A DNA stretch of 6,718 bases, taken from NCBI GenBank assembly GCA_005893365.1, contig VBPB01000308.1, positions 1-6,718 on the forward strand, read 5' to 3'. The position numbers and the translations under genes are program-made. The first letter of the stretch is position 1. Each line of letters starts with the position of its first letter. The notes under the pieces were generated by a model. The model ran no database searches and was not told the origin of the DNA. It was given only the letters and a program-made list of their open reading frames with translations. Source of the stretch: Candidatus Eiseniibacteriota bacterium. Lineage in GTDB: Bacteria > Eisenbacteria > RBG-16-71-46. This document shows, piece by piece, positions 1 to 4,776 of the stretch.

Positions 1-346
1 AGGGAGAGACCCACGATGGCCTTGGCGTCGCCAGGCGCGCCCCTGCGCCGCTCGCGGCGCTGACAGCCTGCAGAGGTCATCCATCCGCCGCGACCACCCC
101 GCAACTATCCCCAGAGATAGTTGGCACGCCGGTGGAGCGACGATCGCCGGGGATCGTTGGGACGCCCGCCTGCCCCAACTGTCCCCGGGGACAGTTGGCA
201 CGCTCACCGAACAACTCTCCCCGGGGATAGTCGGGCCGGCGCGGCAGATCACAACTGGCCGCGCGGCCAGTTCAAGCAATTGCAAAGCGGCCGGCTCCCA
301 ACCCTCGCGCACGCATCGCCAGCCCCGGACTCGACCTCGACCAGGC
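1..346. other. Intergenic region downstream of the rRNA methyltransferase gene
   Basis: I find no convincing gene here. Positions 45-60 form a perfect hairpin with a 7-base-pair stem and a 2-base loop, and positions 24-32 a smaller one. Frame 1 on the plus strand is open from the window edge to a TGA at 61-63. That could be the last 20 codons of a convergent gene, but the arginine- and proline-rich translation matches nothing I know. The centre (102-272) is the palindrome array listed separately. The octamer GCAATTGC at 276-283 is another small palindrome. No T-tract follows any hairpin on either strand, so classical intrinsic terminators are not evident. Confidence 0.6.
102..272. repeat. Tandem array of five palindromes with covarying arms
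   Basis: Five inverted repeats are centred at about 112.5, 148.5, 186.5, 222.5 and 262.5, so they are spaced 36, 38, 36 and 40 bases. Unit 1 (102-123) pairs CAACTATC with GATAGTTG. Unit 2 (138-159) pairs ACGATC with GATCGT. Unit 3 (175-198) is a perfect 24-base palindrome with arm CCAACTGTCCCC. Unit 4 (212-233) is imperfect around TCCCCGGGGA. Unit 5 (253-272) is a perfect 20-base palindrome with arm AACTGGCCGC. Most units begin CAACT and end AGTTG, and units 1-3 continue GG(C/G)ACGC. The inner arm sequence changes between units while pairing is mostly kept, which suggests selection or copying of a folded form. No transposase is in the window, and flank conservation is weak after unit 4. Confidence 0.8.
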
Positions 347-1528
347 CTACAGCGCCTGCAGCATCGCGCACTTGAGGTAATGCGTCTCCGGCACCGCGAG
401 CAGCTGCGGATGGTCGGGCGCCTCGGCGGTCCAGCCGGTCACGCGGAACACGCGGCGGGCGGCCCGGGCGGCCTCGAGCAGCACCTGGCGGAAGAGCGGG
501 TCCTCGAGGTGGTGGCTGCACGAGCACGAGAGCAGCGTGCCGCCCTCGCTCAGCAGCCCCATCGCCGCGCGGTTGATCTCGCGGTAGGCGCGCGCCCCGC
601 CGGCCAGATGGCTGCGCGACTTGATGAGCGCCGGCGGGTCGAGGATCACGAGCCCGAAGCGCTCGCCCTTGCGCTCCAGCTCGCGCACGATGTCGAAGCA
701 GTCCCCCTGCCGGAAGCGGATGCGCTCGCCGAGGCCGTTCCGTGAGGCGTTGCGGGCCGCCACCTCGAGCGCCGGCGCCGACGAGTCGACCGCCAGCACC
801 TCCTCGGCACCGCCGCGTGCGGCGTGGAGGGCCCACTCGCCCTGGTAGCAGTAGAGGTCGAGCACGCGCTGGCCCTGGGCGCGCGCCTCGGCGAGGCGCC
901 GGTTCTCGCGCTGGTCCAGGTAGAGCCCGGTCTTCTGTCCCCGATGGAGGTCGACCTCGAGGGTGAAGCCGCCGACGACGACCTCGATCCGCTCCGGGAC
1001 CTCGCCCCACCAGACGCCGCGCTCGAGCGGCAGGCCCTCCAACGCCCGCAGCGCCGAGTCGGCGATGCGCATGACGCCGCGCGGACGCAGTACCCGCTCG
1101 ATCGCCGCGCGGACCAGCTCGGCGCGGCTCTCCATCCCGAGCGTCAGCACCTGCACGGCCAGGTATTCGCCGTAGCGGTCGATCACCAGGCCGGGCAGCT
1201 GATCCGATTCGCCGTAGACGAGCCGCACCGCCGCGGCGCCGGGATAGAGCGTCTCACGCAGGGCCACCGCGCGCTCCAGCCGCCGCACGAAGAACCCCTC
1301 GTCCACCTCGTCGCGGCCGCGCGTCACGATGCGCGCGCAGATCAAGCTGCGGCGGTTGTAGTAGGCGCGCCCGAGGAACGCGCCGCGGAAGTCGGCCACC
1401 TCGACCAGGTCGCCGTCCTTGGGGGCGCCCTCCGCCTCGGCCACCTCGTTGCTGAAGACCCAGGGGTGCCCGGCGCGCAGGCGGCGGTCCTGGTTCTTCT
1501 TGAGCACCAGGCGCGGCGCGGAGCTCAA
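347..1528 (-). CDS. rlmI: Class I SAM-dependent rRNA methyltransferase, RlmI-like (23S rRNA m5C)
   Basis: The 393-residue protein has the RlmI/YccW layout. An N-terminal PUA-like RNA-binding domain spans about residues 1-75, with HPWVFSNEV at 21-29. A Rossmann methyltransferase domain follows from about 180. Visible motifs are GQKTGLYLDQRENR at 197-210, SAM-binding LDLYCYQGEWALHA at 223-236, LDPPALIKS at 296-304 and SCSCSHH at 334-340, whose cysteine is the likely catalytic nucleophile. The family member in E. coli makes m5C1962 of 23S rRNA; the exact target here is inferred. The start is TTG at 1528. It gives the normal family N-terminus (arginine-leucine-valine-leucine a few residues in) and lies 7 bases after the speB stop. 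No Shine-Dalgarno sequence precedes it, so it probably depends on coupling to speB. It is the last gene of its unit; the palindrome array lies downstream. Confidence 0.9.
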   Translation of the reverse strand: MSSAPRLVLKKNQDRRLRAGHPWVFSNEVAEAEGAPKDGDLVEVADFRGAFLGRAYYNRRSLICARIVTRGRDEVDEGFFVRRLERAVALRETLYPGAAAVRLVYGESDQLPGLVIDRYGEYLAVQVLTLGMESRAELVRAAIERVLRPRGVMRIADSALRALEGLPLERGVWWGEVPERIEVVVGGFTLEVDLHRGQKTGLYLDQRENRRLAEARAQGQRVLDLYCYQGEWALHAARGGAEEVLAVDSSAPALEVAARNASRNGLGERIRFRQGDCFDIVRELERKGERFGLVILDPPALIKSRSHLAGGARAYREINRAAMGLLSEGGTLLSCSCSHHLEDPLFRQVLLEAARAARRVFRVTGWTAEAPDHPQLLAVPETHYLKCAMLQAL

Positions 1529-1535
1529 GCGACGC

Positions 1536-2486
1536 TCAGGCCCGGGCCGGATGTCGCGTGGCGTCGGATGCCGCAGCCGATGCGGCGGCGTCCGCGCCGC
1601 CCTGGGCCAGGCGCAGCGCTAAGCCGATCAGCCGGTAGACCAGCCGGGCGGCGAGGAAGTCGGACGCGACCTGCCCCGGGAGCGGGGCCAGCTCCACCAC
1701 GTCGAACCCGACGATGCGCGCGCGCTGCGAGACCGCGCGCAGCAGGTCCACGGCCTCGTACCAGTCGAGGCCGCCCGGCTCGGGCGTGCCGGTGGCGGGC
1801 AGGATCGATGGGTCCAGGCCGTCCAAGTCGAAGGTGACGAACACCTCGTCGGTGAGGGCGGCGAGGATGGGGTCCCAGCGGCCCTGCAGAGCGCGGAAGC
1901 GGCGCACGCTCGAGAGCGGCACGGGGTGGCGCTCGAGATGCTCGGCCTCCTCCTCGCTCATCGAGCGGATGCCGACCGAGGCCGCGGGCACCTGCTCGCG
2001 CACGCGCCGCATGACGCAGGCGTGGCTGTGCGGCGTGCCCAGATAGGTGTCGCGCATGTCGCCGTGGGCGTCGATCTGCAGCACCGAGAGCCGTGGGTGG
2101 CGACGCACCGCCGCCCGCACGGCGCCGGCCGTGATGCTGTGCTCCCCACCCAGGATCGCCGGCAGCTTGCCCTGCTCGAGGATCCAAGTCACCGCGCGCT
2201 CGACGCGCGCCACCATCGCCTCGGGCCCCTCGGCGGCCGGCTCCAGCTCGGGCATCGTGTGGATGCCGCTCCGGTAGATCGGCCCCACCTCCTCGTCCCA
2301 CAGCTCCATATTCTGGGAGGCAGCCAGGATGGCGCGCGGCCCCGAGCGCGTGCCGCCCTGGTAGGTGGTGGTGAAGTCGTAGGGCACGGGCAGCACGACC
2401 GCCCGGGCGGTGCCGAGCTCGCTGAACGCCTGGTCGAGCCCGCCGAAGTTGTTCGGCAGCCCGGTCGGCCAGTCTGGGGTGCGCAT
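1536..2486 (-). CDS. speB: Agmatinase / ureohydrolase-family protein (SpeB-like)
   Basis: The 316-residue product belongs to the arginase/agmatinase family of binuclear manganese hydrolases. Agmatinase splits agmatine into putrescine and urea in polyamine synthesis. The metal ligands are all present: GGEHS at 113-117 (His116), DAHGD at 139-143 (Asp139, His141, Asp143) and FDLDGLDPS at 219-227 (Asp220, Asp222). The conserved glutamate is Glu265 in FDVVELAP, and TGTPEPGGL at 232-240 is typical of agmatinases. Related enzymes act on guanidinobutyrate or other guanidino compounds, so the substrate is likely but unproven. The ATG at 2486 is preceded by AAGGAG (2495-2500) with an 8-base spacer. The last 20 or so residues are an alanine-rich low-complexity tail. 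The gene follows the acidic-protein gene by 132 bases with no visible promoter of its own, and precedes the methyltransferase gene by 7. Confidence 0.9.
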   Translation of the reverse strand: MRTPDWPTGLPNNFGGLDQAFSELGTARAVVLPVPYDFTTTYQGGTRSGPRAILAASQNMELWDEEVGPIYRSGIHTMPELEPAAEGPEAMVARVERAVTWILEQGKLPAILGGEHSITAGAVRAAVRRHPRLSVLQIDAHGDMRDTYLGTPHSHACVMRRVREQVPAASVGIRSMSEEEAEHLERHPVPLSSVRRFRALQGRWDPILAALTDEVFVTFDLDGLDPSILPATGTPEPGGLDWYEAVDLLRAVSQRARIVGFDVVELAPLPGQVASDFLAARLVYRLIGLALRLAQGGADAAASAAASDATRHPARA

Positions 2487-2511
2487 GGGGGAAGCTCCTT
2501 CGAGACACGAT

Positions 2512-2542
2512 GGGCCCTGAGCCGGCGTGCCGGCCAGGGCCC
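2512..2542 (-). promoter_or_regulatory. Long hairpin upstream of speB
   Basis: GGGCCCTG at 2512-2519 pairs with CAGGGCCC at 2535-2542, and GCCGGC at 2521-2526 with GCCGGC at 2529-2534. This leaves one bulged base (2520) and a 2-base loop, making a 14-base-pair stem. It sits 26 bases before the speB start and 12 before its ribosome-binding site. No T-run follows on the transcribed strand. It is therefore more likely a processing, stabilising or translation-control element between the acidic gene and speB than a simple terminator. The function is inferred only from structure and place. Confidence 0.55.
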
Positions 2543-2600
2543 GTGATCCTCGGGACGACCTGCGTGGCCCGCCGTCAGCAGGCCGTGGGTCACACCATCC

Positions 2601-2612
2601 GGGCGCGCGCCC
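2601..2612. repeat. 12-base GC palindrome after the acidic-protein gene
   Basis: GGGCGCGCGCCC is a perfect palindrome beginning 7 bases past the stop codon of the acidic-protein gene. It lacks a T-tract. It could be a weak pause or RNA end-protection structure, or simply a product of high GC content. Confidence 0.35.
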
Positions 2613-2618
2613 TTAGGG

Positions 2619-2840
2619 TCAGCGCTCCTCGTCCTCCTCGTCCTCGACTTCGTCCAGCTCGTCCTCGTCGTACTCTTCCTCGTCGTACTCGTCGTCGAAG
2701 CCTTCCTCGTCGTCCTCGAGTTCCTCGTCGTCGTCGTAGAGGTCCTCGTCCTCCTCGCCTTCCTCGTCGTCAAGATCGTCCAGCTCGTCGTCCGGCAGTC
2801 CGCCGAAGTCCTCGCCCGGGACTCCCTTCTTCCTCTTCAT
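2619..2840 (-). CDS. Small extremely acidic protein of unknown function (73 aa)
   Basis: I do not recognise a family. The product starts with a short basic patch (MKRKKGVPGEDFGG) and then becomes an almost unbroken Asp/Glu tract. I count 22 Asp and 24 Glu in 73 residues against 5 Lys/Arg, for a net charge near -41. The tract is broken only by occasional Leu, Tyr, Phe, Gly and Val, so it is probably disordered. The start chosen is ATG at 2840: GAGG at 2846-2849 lies 5 bases upstream and a strong promoter lies further up. An in-frame ATG at 2945 would add 35 unconvincing residues. The coding DNA is an imperfect GAG/GAC triplet repeat, prone to slippage. It leads the transcript that includes speB and the methyltransferase gene. 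Possible roles, all inference, are binding cations or polyamines, mimicking nucleic acid, or acting as a flexible chaperone-like tail. Confidence 0.7.
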   Translation of the reverse strand: MKRKKGVPGEDFGGLPDDELDDLDDEEGEEDEDLYDDDEELEDDEEGFDDEYDEEEYDEDELDEVEDEEDEER

Positions 2841-2864
2841 GGCAACCTCGGGTTCATTCTGGCT

Positions 2865-2883
2865 GACGCGCGCCTCGCGCGTC
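2865..2883 (-). promoter_or_regulatory. Leader hairpin close to the start of the acidic-protein gene
   Basis: GACGCGCG (2865-2872) and CGCGCGTC (2876-2883) form a perfect 8-base-pair stem with a 3-base loop. It lies 15 bases upstream of the GAGG ribosome-binding site. It would be stable in the leader RNA and could affect access to the start site, but no ligand or known riboswitch class is recognisable. Confidence 0.45.
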
Positions 2884-2940
2884 GTGGACACGGATCCCCT
2901 GTCGCACGGCGGCCCGGTGACGCGGGTTGGGATGCACGCT

Positions 2941-2956
2941 CGCATCGGACGATGCG
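2941..2956 (-). promoter_or_regulatory. Palindrome in the early leader; candidate operator or hairpin
   Basis: CGCATCG (2941-2947) and CGATGCG (2950-2956) are exact inverted repeats separated by 2 bases. A further copy of GCATCGG lies at 2971-2977, around the predicted transcription start. The three related elements could be half-sites for a DNA-binding dimer just downstream of the -10 box, or alternative pairing partners in the leader RNA. The sequence alone does not decide. Confidence 0.4.
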
Positions 2957-2978
2957 CCGCTCGTGAAAAAGCATCGGC

Positions 2979-3006
2979 AGTATACGGAGGACCCCCCCCT
3001 CGTCAA
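2979..3006 (-). promoter_or_regulatory. Sigma70-type promoter for the acidic protein-speB-methyltransferase unit
   Basis: On the minus strand TTGACG (3001-3006) is followed by a 16-base spacer and TATACT (2979-2984). Each box matches the consensus at 5 of 6 positions, which stands out in such GC-rich DNA. The spacer contains a run of eight G. Transcription should begin near 2972, giving a leader of about 130 bases before the ATG at 2840. I find no comparable promoter before speB or the methyltransferase gene. Confidence 0.75.
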
Positions 3007-3075
3007 TAGGAAATCGGACGGTCCGCCAGCCGCTTACGGGCGCCGGGCGCCGGCGCTCAGGGGGGTCGTTGCGCC

Positions 3076-3101
3076 GGGCGGGCGGGGCCCTCCCGGGGGG
3101 G
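3076..3101 (+). other. G-tract cluster with quadruplex potential between tRNA-Asp and the next promoter
   Basis: On the plus strand, G-tracts at 3076-3078, 3080-3082, 3084-3087 and 3095-3101 are separated by 1, 1 and 7 bases, which fits the usual four-tract quadruplex pattern. The intervening CCCTCCC could instead pair with the last G-run. It lies about 36 bases past the tRNA 3' end, where transcription of the tRNA should stop. No T-tract terminator is visible in this gap (3007-3136). Confidence 0.3.
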
Positions 3102-3136
3102 CCGACCCCGGGGTTCGCACGGGGTGGATGAGGTGA

Positions 3137-3213
3137 TGGCGGGGTTGACGGGACTCGAACCCGCGACCTCCTGCGTGACAGGCAGGCGTTCTAACCAACT
3201 GAACTACAACCCC
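3137..3213 (-). tRNA. tRNA-Asp (anticodon GTC), CCA encoded
   Basis: The minus strand folds into a complete cloverleaf. The acceptor stem GGGGTTG pairs with CAACCCC. The D arm is GTTC-AGTTGGTTA-GAAC. The anticodon arm is CCTGC-CTGTCAC-GCAGG, with anticodon GTC at 3177-3179. The variable loop has 5 bases, and the T arm is GCGGG-TTCGAGT-CCCGT, ending in a G-T pair. The discriminator base is G (3140), as expected for tRNA-Asp, and CCA is encoded at 3137-3139. A strong promoter lies upstream. The 5' leader contains a small hairpin (GCGGG 3225-3229 with CCCGC 3237-3241) near the RNase P cleavage site. Confidence 0.97.
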
Positions 3214-3263
3214 GCGGGGACGCCGCGGGCCGAAGACCCGCATGTGGCGTTCGAAGCCGCCGC

Positions 3264-3292
3264 AGAATAGCGGCCGCTCCAGGGGGTGTCAA
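3264..3292 (-). promoter_or_regulatory. Promoter of tRNA-Asp
   Basis: On the minus strand a perfect -35 box TTGACA (3287-3292) is followed by a 17-base spacer and TATTCT (3264-3269), which matches the -10 consensus at 4 of 6 positions. The transcription start should fall near 3257, giving a leader of about 44 bases before the mature tRNA end at 3213. The promoter starts 19 bases after the natural stop of the SpoIID gene, so the tRNA is an independent unit. Confidence 0.8.
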
Positions 3293-3310
3293 TGAACCGG
3301 GCGCCCGTTA

Positions 3311-3480
3311 TTAGTAGAGGCGCTTCACGTCCACGCCGCGGTAGTAGTGGCGGATGATGTCCTCGGCAGCACGGCCCCGGCGCGCCATCCCGAGGGCCCC
3401 GGTCTGGCAGAGCCCGACGCCATGCCCCGAGCCGGCGCCACTGGCGACGACGCTCAGCACGCTCCCGGTCCGGGGGTCGC
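3311..3480 (-). pseudogene. Out-of-frame 3' end of the SpoIID/LytB gene
   Basis: This segment encodes the conserved C-terminal end of the SpoIID domain in a different frame from the rest of the gene. It reads RDPRTGSVLSVVASGAG, then SGHGVGLCQTGALGMARRG, then a helix ending RHYYRGVDVKRLY before tandem TAA stops. The GHGVG-x-x-Q-x-GA-x-x-MA pattern is a family hallmark. There is no start codon or ribosome-binding site of its own. It would be joined to the upstream body if one copy of the 50-base duplication at 3431-3530 were absent, giving a 471-residue protein. It is either a remnant of a recently broken gene or the product of an assembly error. Confidence 0.8.
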
Positions 3481-3530
3481 GCCCGCGCCGCTGGCGACCA
3501 CGCCCAGCACGTTCCCGGTCCGGGCGTCGC
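3431..3530. repeat. Diverged 50-base tandem duplication inside the SpoIID gene
   Basis: Positions 3431-3480 and 3481-3530 align end to end without gaps at 44 of 50 bases. The period of 50 is not a multiple of 3, so the second copy met by the ribosome is read in the wrong frame and ends in TGA (3454-3456). Read in the correct frame, the copies encode RDARTGNVLGVVASGAG and RDPRTGSVLSVVASGAG. Three differences are silent third-position changes and three give Ala/Pro, Asn/Ser and Gly/Ser. That pattern resembles divergence between two working alleles rather than drift after a single duplication. Confidence 0.9.
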
Positions 3531-4776
3531 GCCGCGGCTCGATCTTGAACAGGTTCGAGCGCAAGATGGCGTCGGGGTTGCCCGGCCGGCGCAGCACCTG
3601 GCGGAGCGACCAGGCCGGGACGGTGACGTCCCCGGCCGCCGTCTGGACGATCAGCCGCCAGACGCGGCCCGAGCGCGAGCGCGTCGCGACGCGCACGTCC
3701 AGGAGCCGTCCCAGCCGCGAGGACGGCAGGGGGACGCCGTACTGGGGGGCGAAGCGCGCCACGTCGGCCAGGAACTCGGCGGCCGTCCATTCCTCGCGCC
3801 AGCGGAAGTGCGGCGAGGCGGCGCAGTAGTCGCGCGCCGTGTCCCGCGGGGCGGCACCTCCCCCGTCACGGTGGCTCACCAGGTAGGGCAGCGGGTCGGC
3901 CGGCCAGGCCTCCCACACCTCGGCGGTGATGCCGCCGCAGGTCGAGCAGTAGTTGGCGCGGATCGGCTGTCCGGACGAGAGCGCCACCGTCCCGGCCGTG
4001 CTCTCGACGCAGCGCGTCGCGAGCGGGCGCTCGGCCTCGAGCGAGCCGTAGAGCTGATCCTCGACCGTCCCGTAGAGATCGAAGCCCTCGGGCCCGCGCC
4101 GGCCGCGATAGAAGAGCGTGTAGCTGCGCGCCGCGATCGCCTGGGCCCGCCCGGCCTCGAGCAGATCCTCGCCCAGGGCGCCGATCTCGCCCGGCACCAC
4201 GCCGACCAGGTAGGTCTCGAGCGGCAGCCGGGTCGCGAGCGTCAACCGGCCGCGGGGGTTGAGGAACATCTTGAACTGCCCGCGCCAGCGCCGGCCGTTC
4301 CAGCGCAGCGCCGTCTGCGACTCGGGCGTGATCCACAGCGTCTCCGAGGCCGCGACCCGCGCCCGCCAGTGCGTGCCGCCCGAGAGCACGCGCGCCAACA
4401 CGTGCCCGGCTTCGAGCGTCACGGCCAGCCGGTCGCCGGCCGTGAGCGCGTGCCGGCCCCCGCCCTCCACCACCGCCGTCCCCTCGGTCTCGACCACCAC
4501 GCCGCTGAAATCGACCGCGAGGCCGATGCTGATCCACGGCTCGTCGCCGCGCACCGGCACCTCGGGCACCGGGGGCGCCGGCACGGGCGGCACCGGCGTG
4601 GCGGTGGTCTCCGCGGGCGCGGGGGCGGGCGGCGTGGGCGTCGGGACGGGCGCGGGGGGCAGGGCGCACGAGGCGGCGAGCCCGGCCAGCGCCAGCGCCG
4701 CGAGGAACAGCCGGCGCCTCGGGCGGCGGGCGAACCACGGCGCGCGCGCGCCCGGCATACGGCGGGGCCGCCTCAC
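3454..4776 (-). CDS. SpoIID/LytB-domain protein, exported, C-terminus lost by frameshift
   Basis: This is the main reading frame (440 residues) of a SpoIID/LytB-family protein, known as peptidoglycan glycan-strand lytic transglycosylases or amidase enhancers. A basic N-terminus and hydrophobic stretch (about 22-36) end in LAASC, with Cys37 a possible lipobox cysteine, though Ala rather than Leu at -3 is atypical. A Pro/Ala/Thr-rich linker covers about 39-75. The SpoIID domain includes LPLETYLVGVVPGE (184-197), where Glu197 is the likely catalytic acid, followed by AQAIAARSYTLFY (211-223). It continues with NYCSTCGG (275-282), whose cysteines may bind metal, and SPHFRWREEW (321-330). Residues 433-440 are frameshifted, so the GHGVG-type end is missing. 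The GTG start at 4776 has an excellent Shine-Dalgarno sequence and overlaps the anmK stop; the in-frame ATG at 4758 does not. Whether the truncated product works is unknown. Confidence 0.85.
   Translation of the reverse strand: MRRPRRMPGARAPWFARRPRRRLFLAALALAGLAASCALPPAPVPTPTPPAPAPAETTATPVPPVPAPPVPEVPVRGDEPWISIGLAVDFSGVVVETEGTAVVEGGGRHALTAGDRLAVTLEAGHVLARVLSGGTHWRARVAASETLWITPESQTALRWNGRRWRGQFKMFLNPRGRLTLATRLPLETYLVGVVPGEIGALGEDLLEAGRAQAIAARSYTLFYRGRRGPEGFDLYGTVEDQLYGSLEAERPLATRCVESTAGTVALSSGQPIRANYCSTCGGITAEVWEAWPADPLPYLVSHRDGGGAAPRDTARDYCAASPHFRWREEWTAAEFLADVARFAPQYGVPLPSSRLGRLLDVRVATRSRSGRVWRLIVQTAAGDVTVPAWSLRQVLRRPGNPDAILRSNLFKIEPRRDARTGNVLGVVASGAGATPGPGAC

Noticed and set aside
1..63. 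Possible 3' end of a convergent plus-strand gene
   Set aside because: Only 20 codons to a TGA, with no recognisable protein and a hairpin inside; too little to call.
102..272. CRISPR array or integron attC sites
   Set aside because: The units are palindromes varying in sequence, with only 13-19 bases between them, so there are no constant repeats with normal spacers. The ends do not fit the attC core GTTRRRY, and no cas or integrase gene is present.
121..375. 84-codon plus-strand open frame across the palindrome array
   Set aside because: It reads through the inverted repeats and into the end of the methyltransferase gene, with no ribosome-binding site and a low-complexity product.
824..1837. 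337-codon plus-strand open frame opposite the methyltransferase gene and the end of speB
   Set aside because: It lacks family motifs and lies antisense to genes with clear catalytic motifs.
1525..2508. 327-codon open frame on the minus strand covering speB
   Set aside because: It is an arginine- and proline-rich shadow of speB in another frame. The speB frame has all metal-binding motifs and a good ribosome-binding site.
2619..2945. Longer version of the acidic protein starting at the ATG at 2945
   Set aside because: The extra 35 residues are unrelated in composition and would be encoded across the leader palindromes. The ATG at 2840 has a GAGG ribosome-binding site and gives a sensible product.
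3298..3308. Terminator after the SpoIID gene
   Set aside because: The GC palindrome here has almost no loop room and no T-tract, and it abuts the tRNA promoter; not supportable as an intrinsic terminator.
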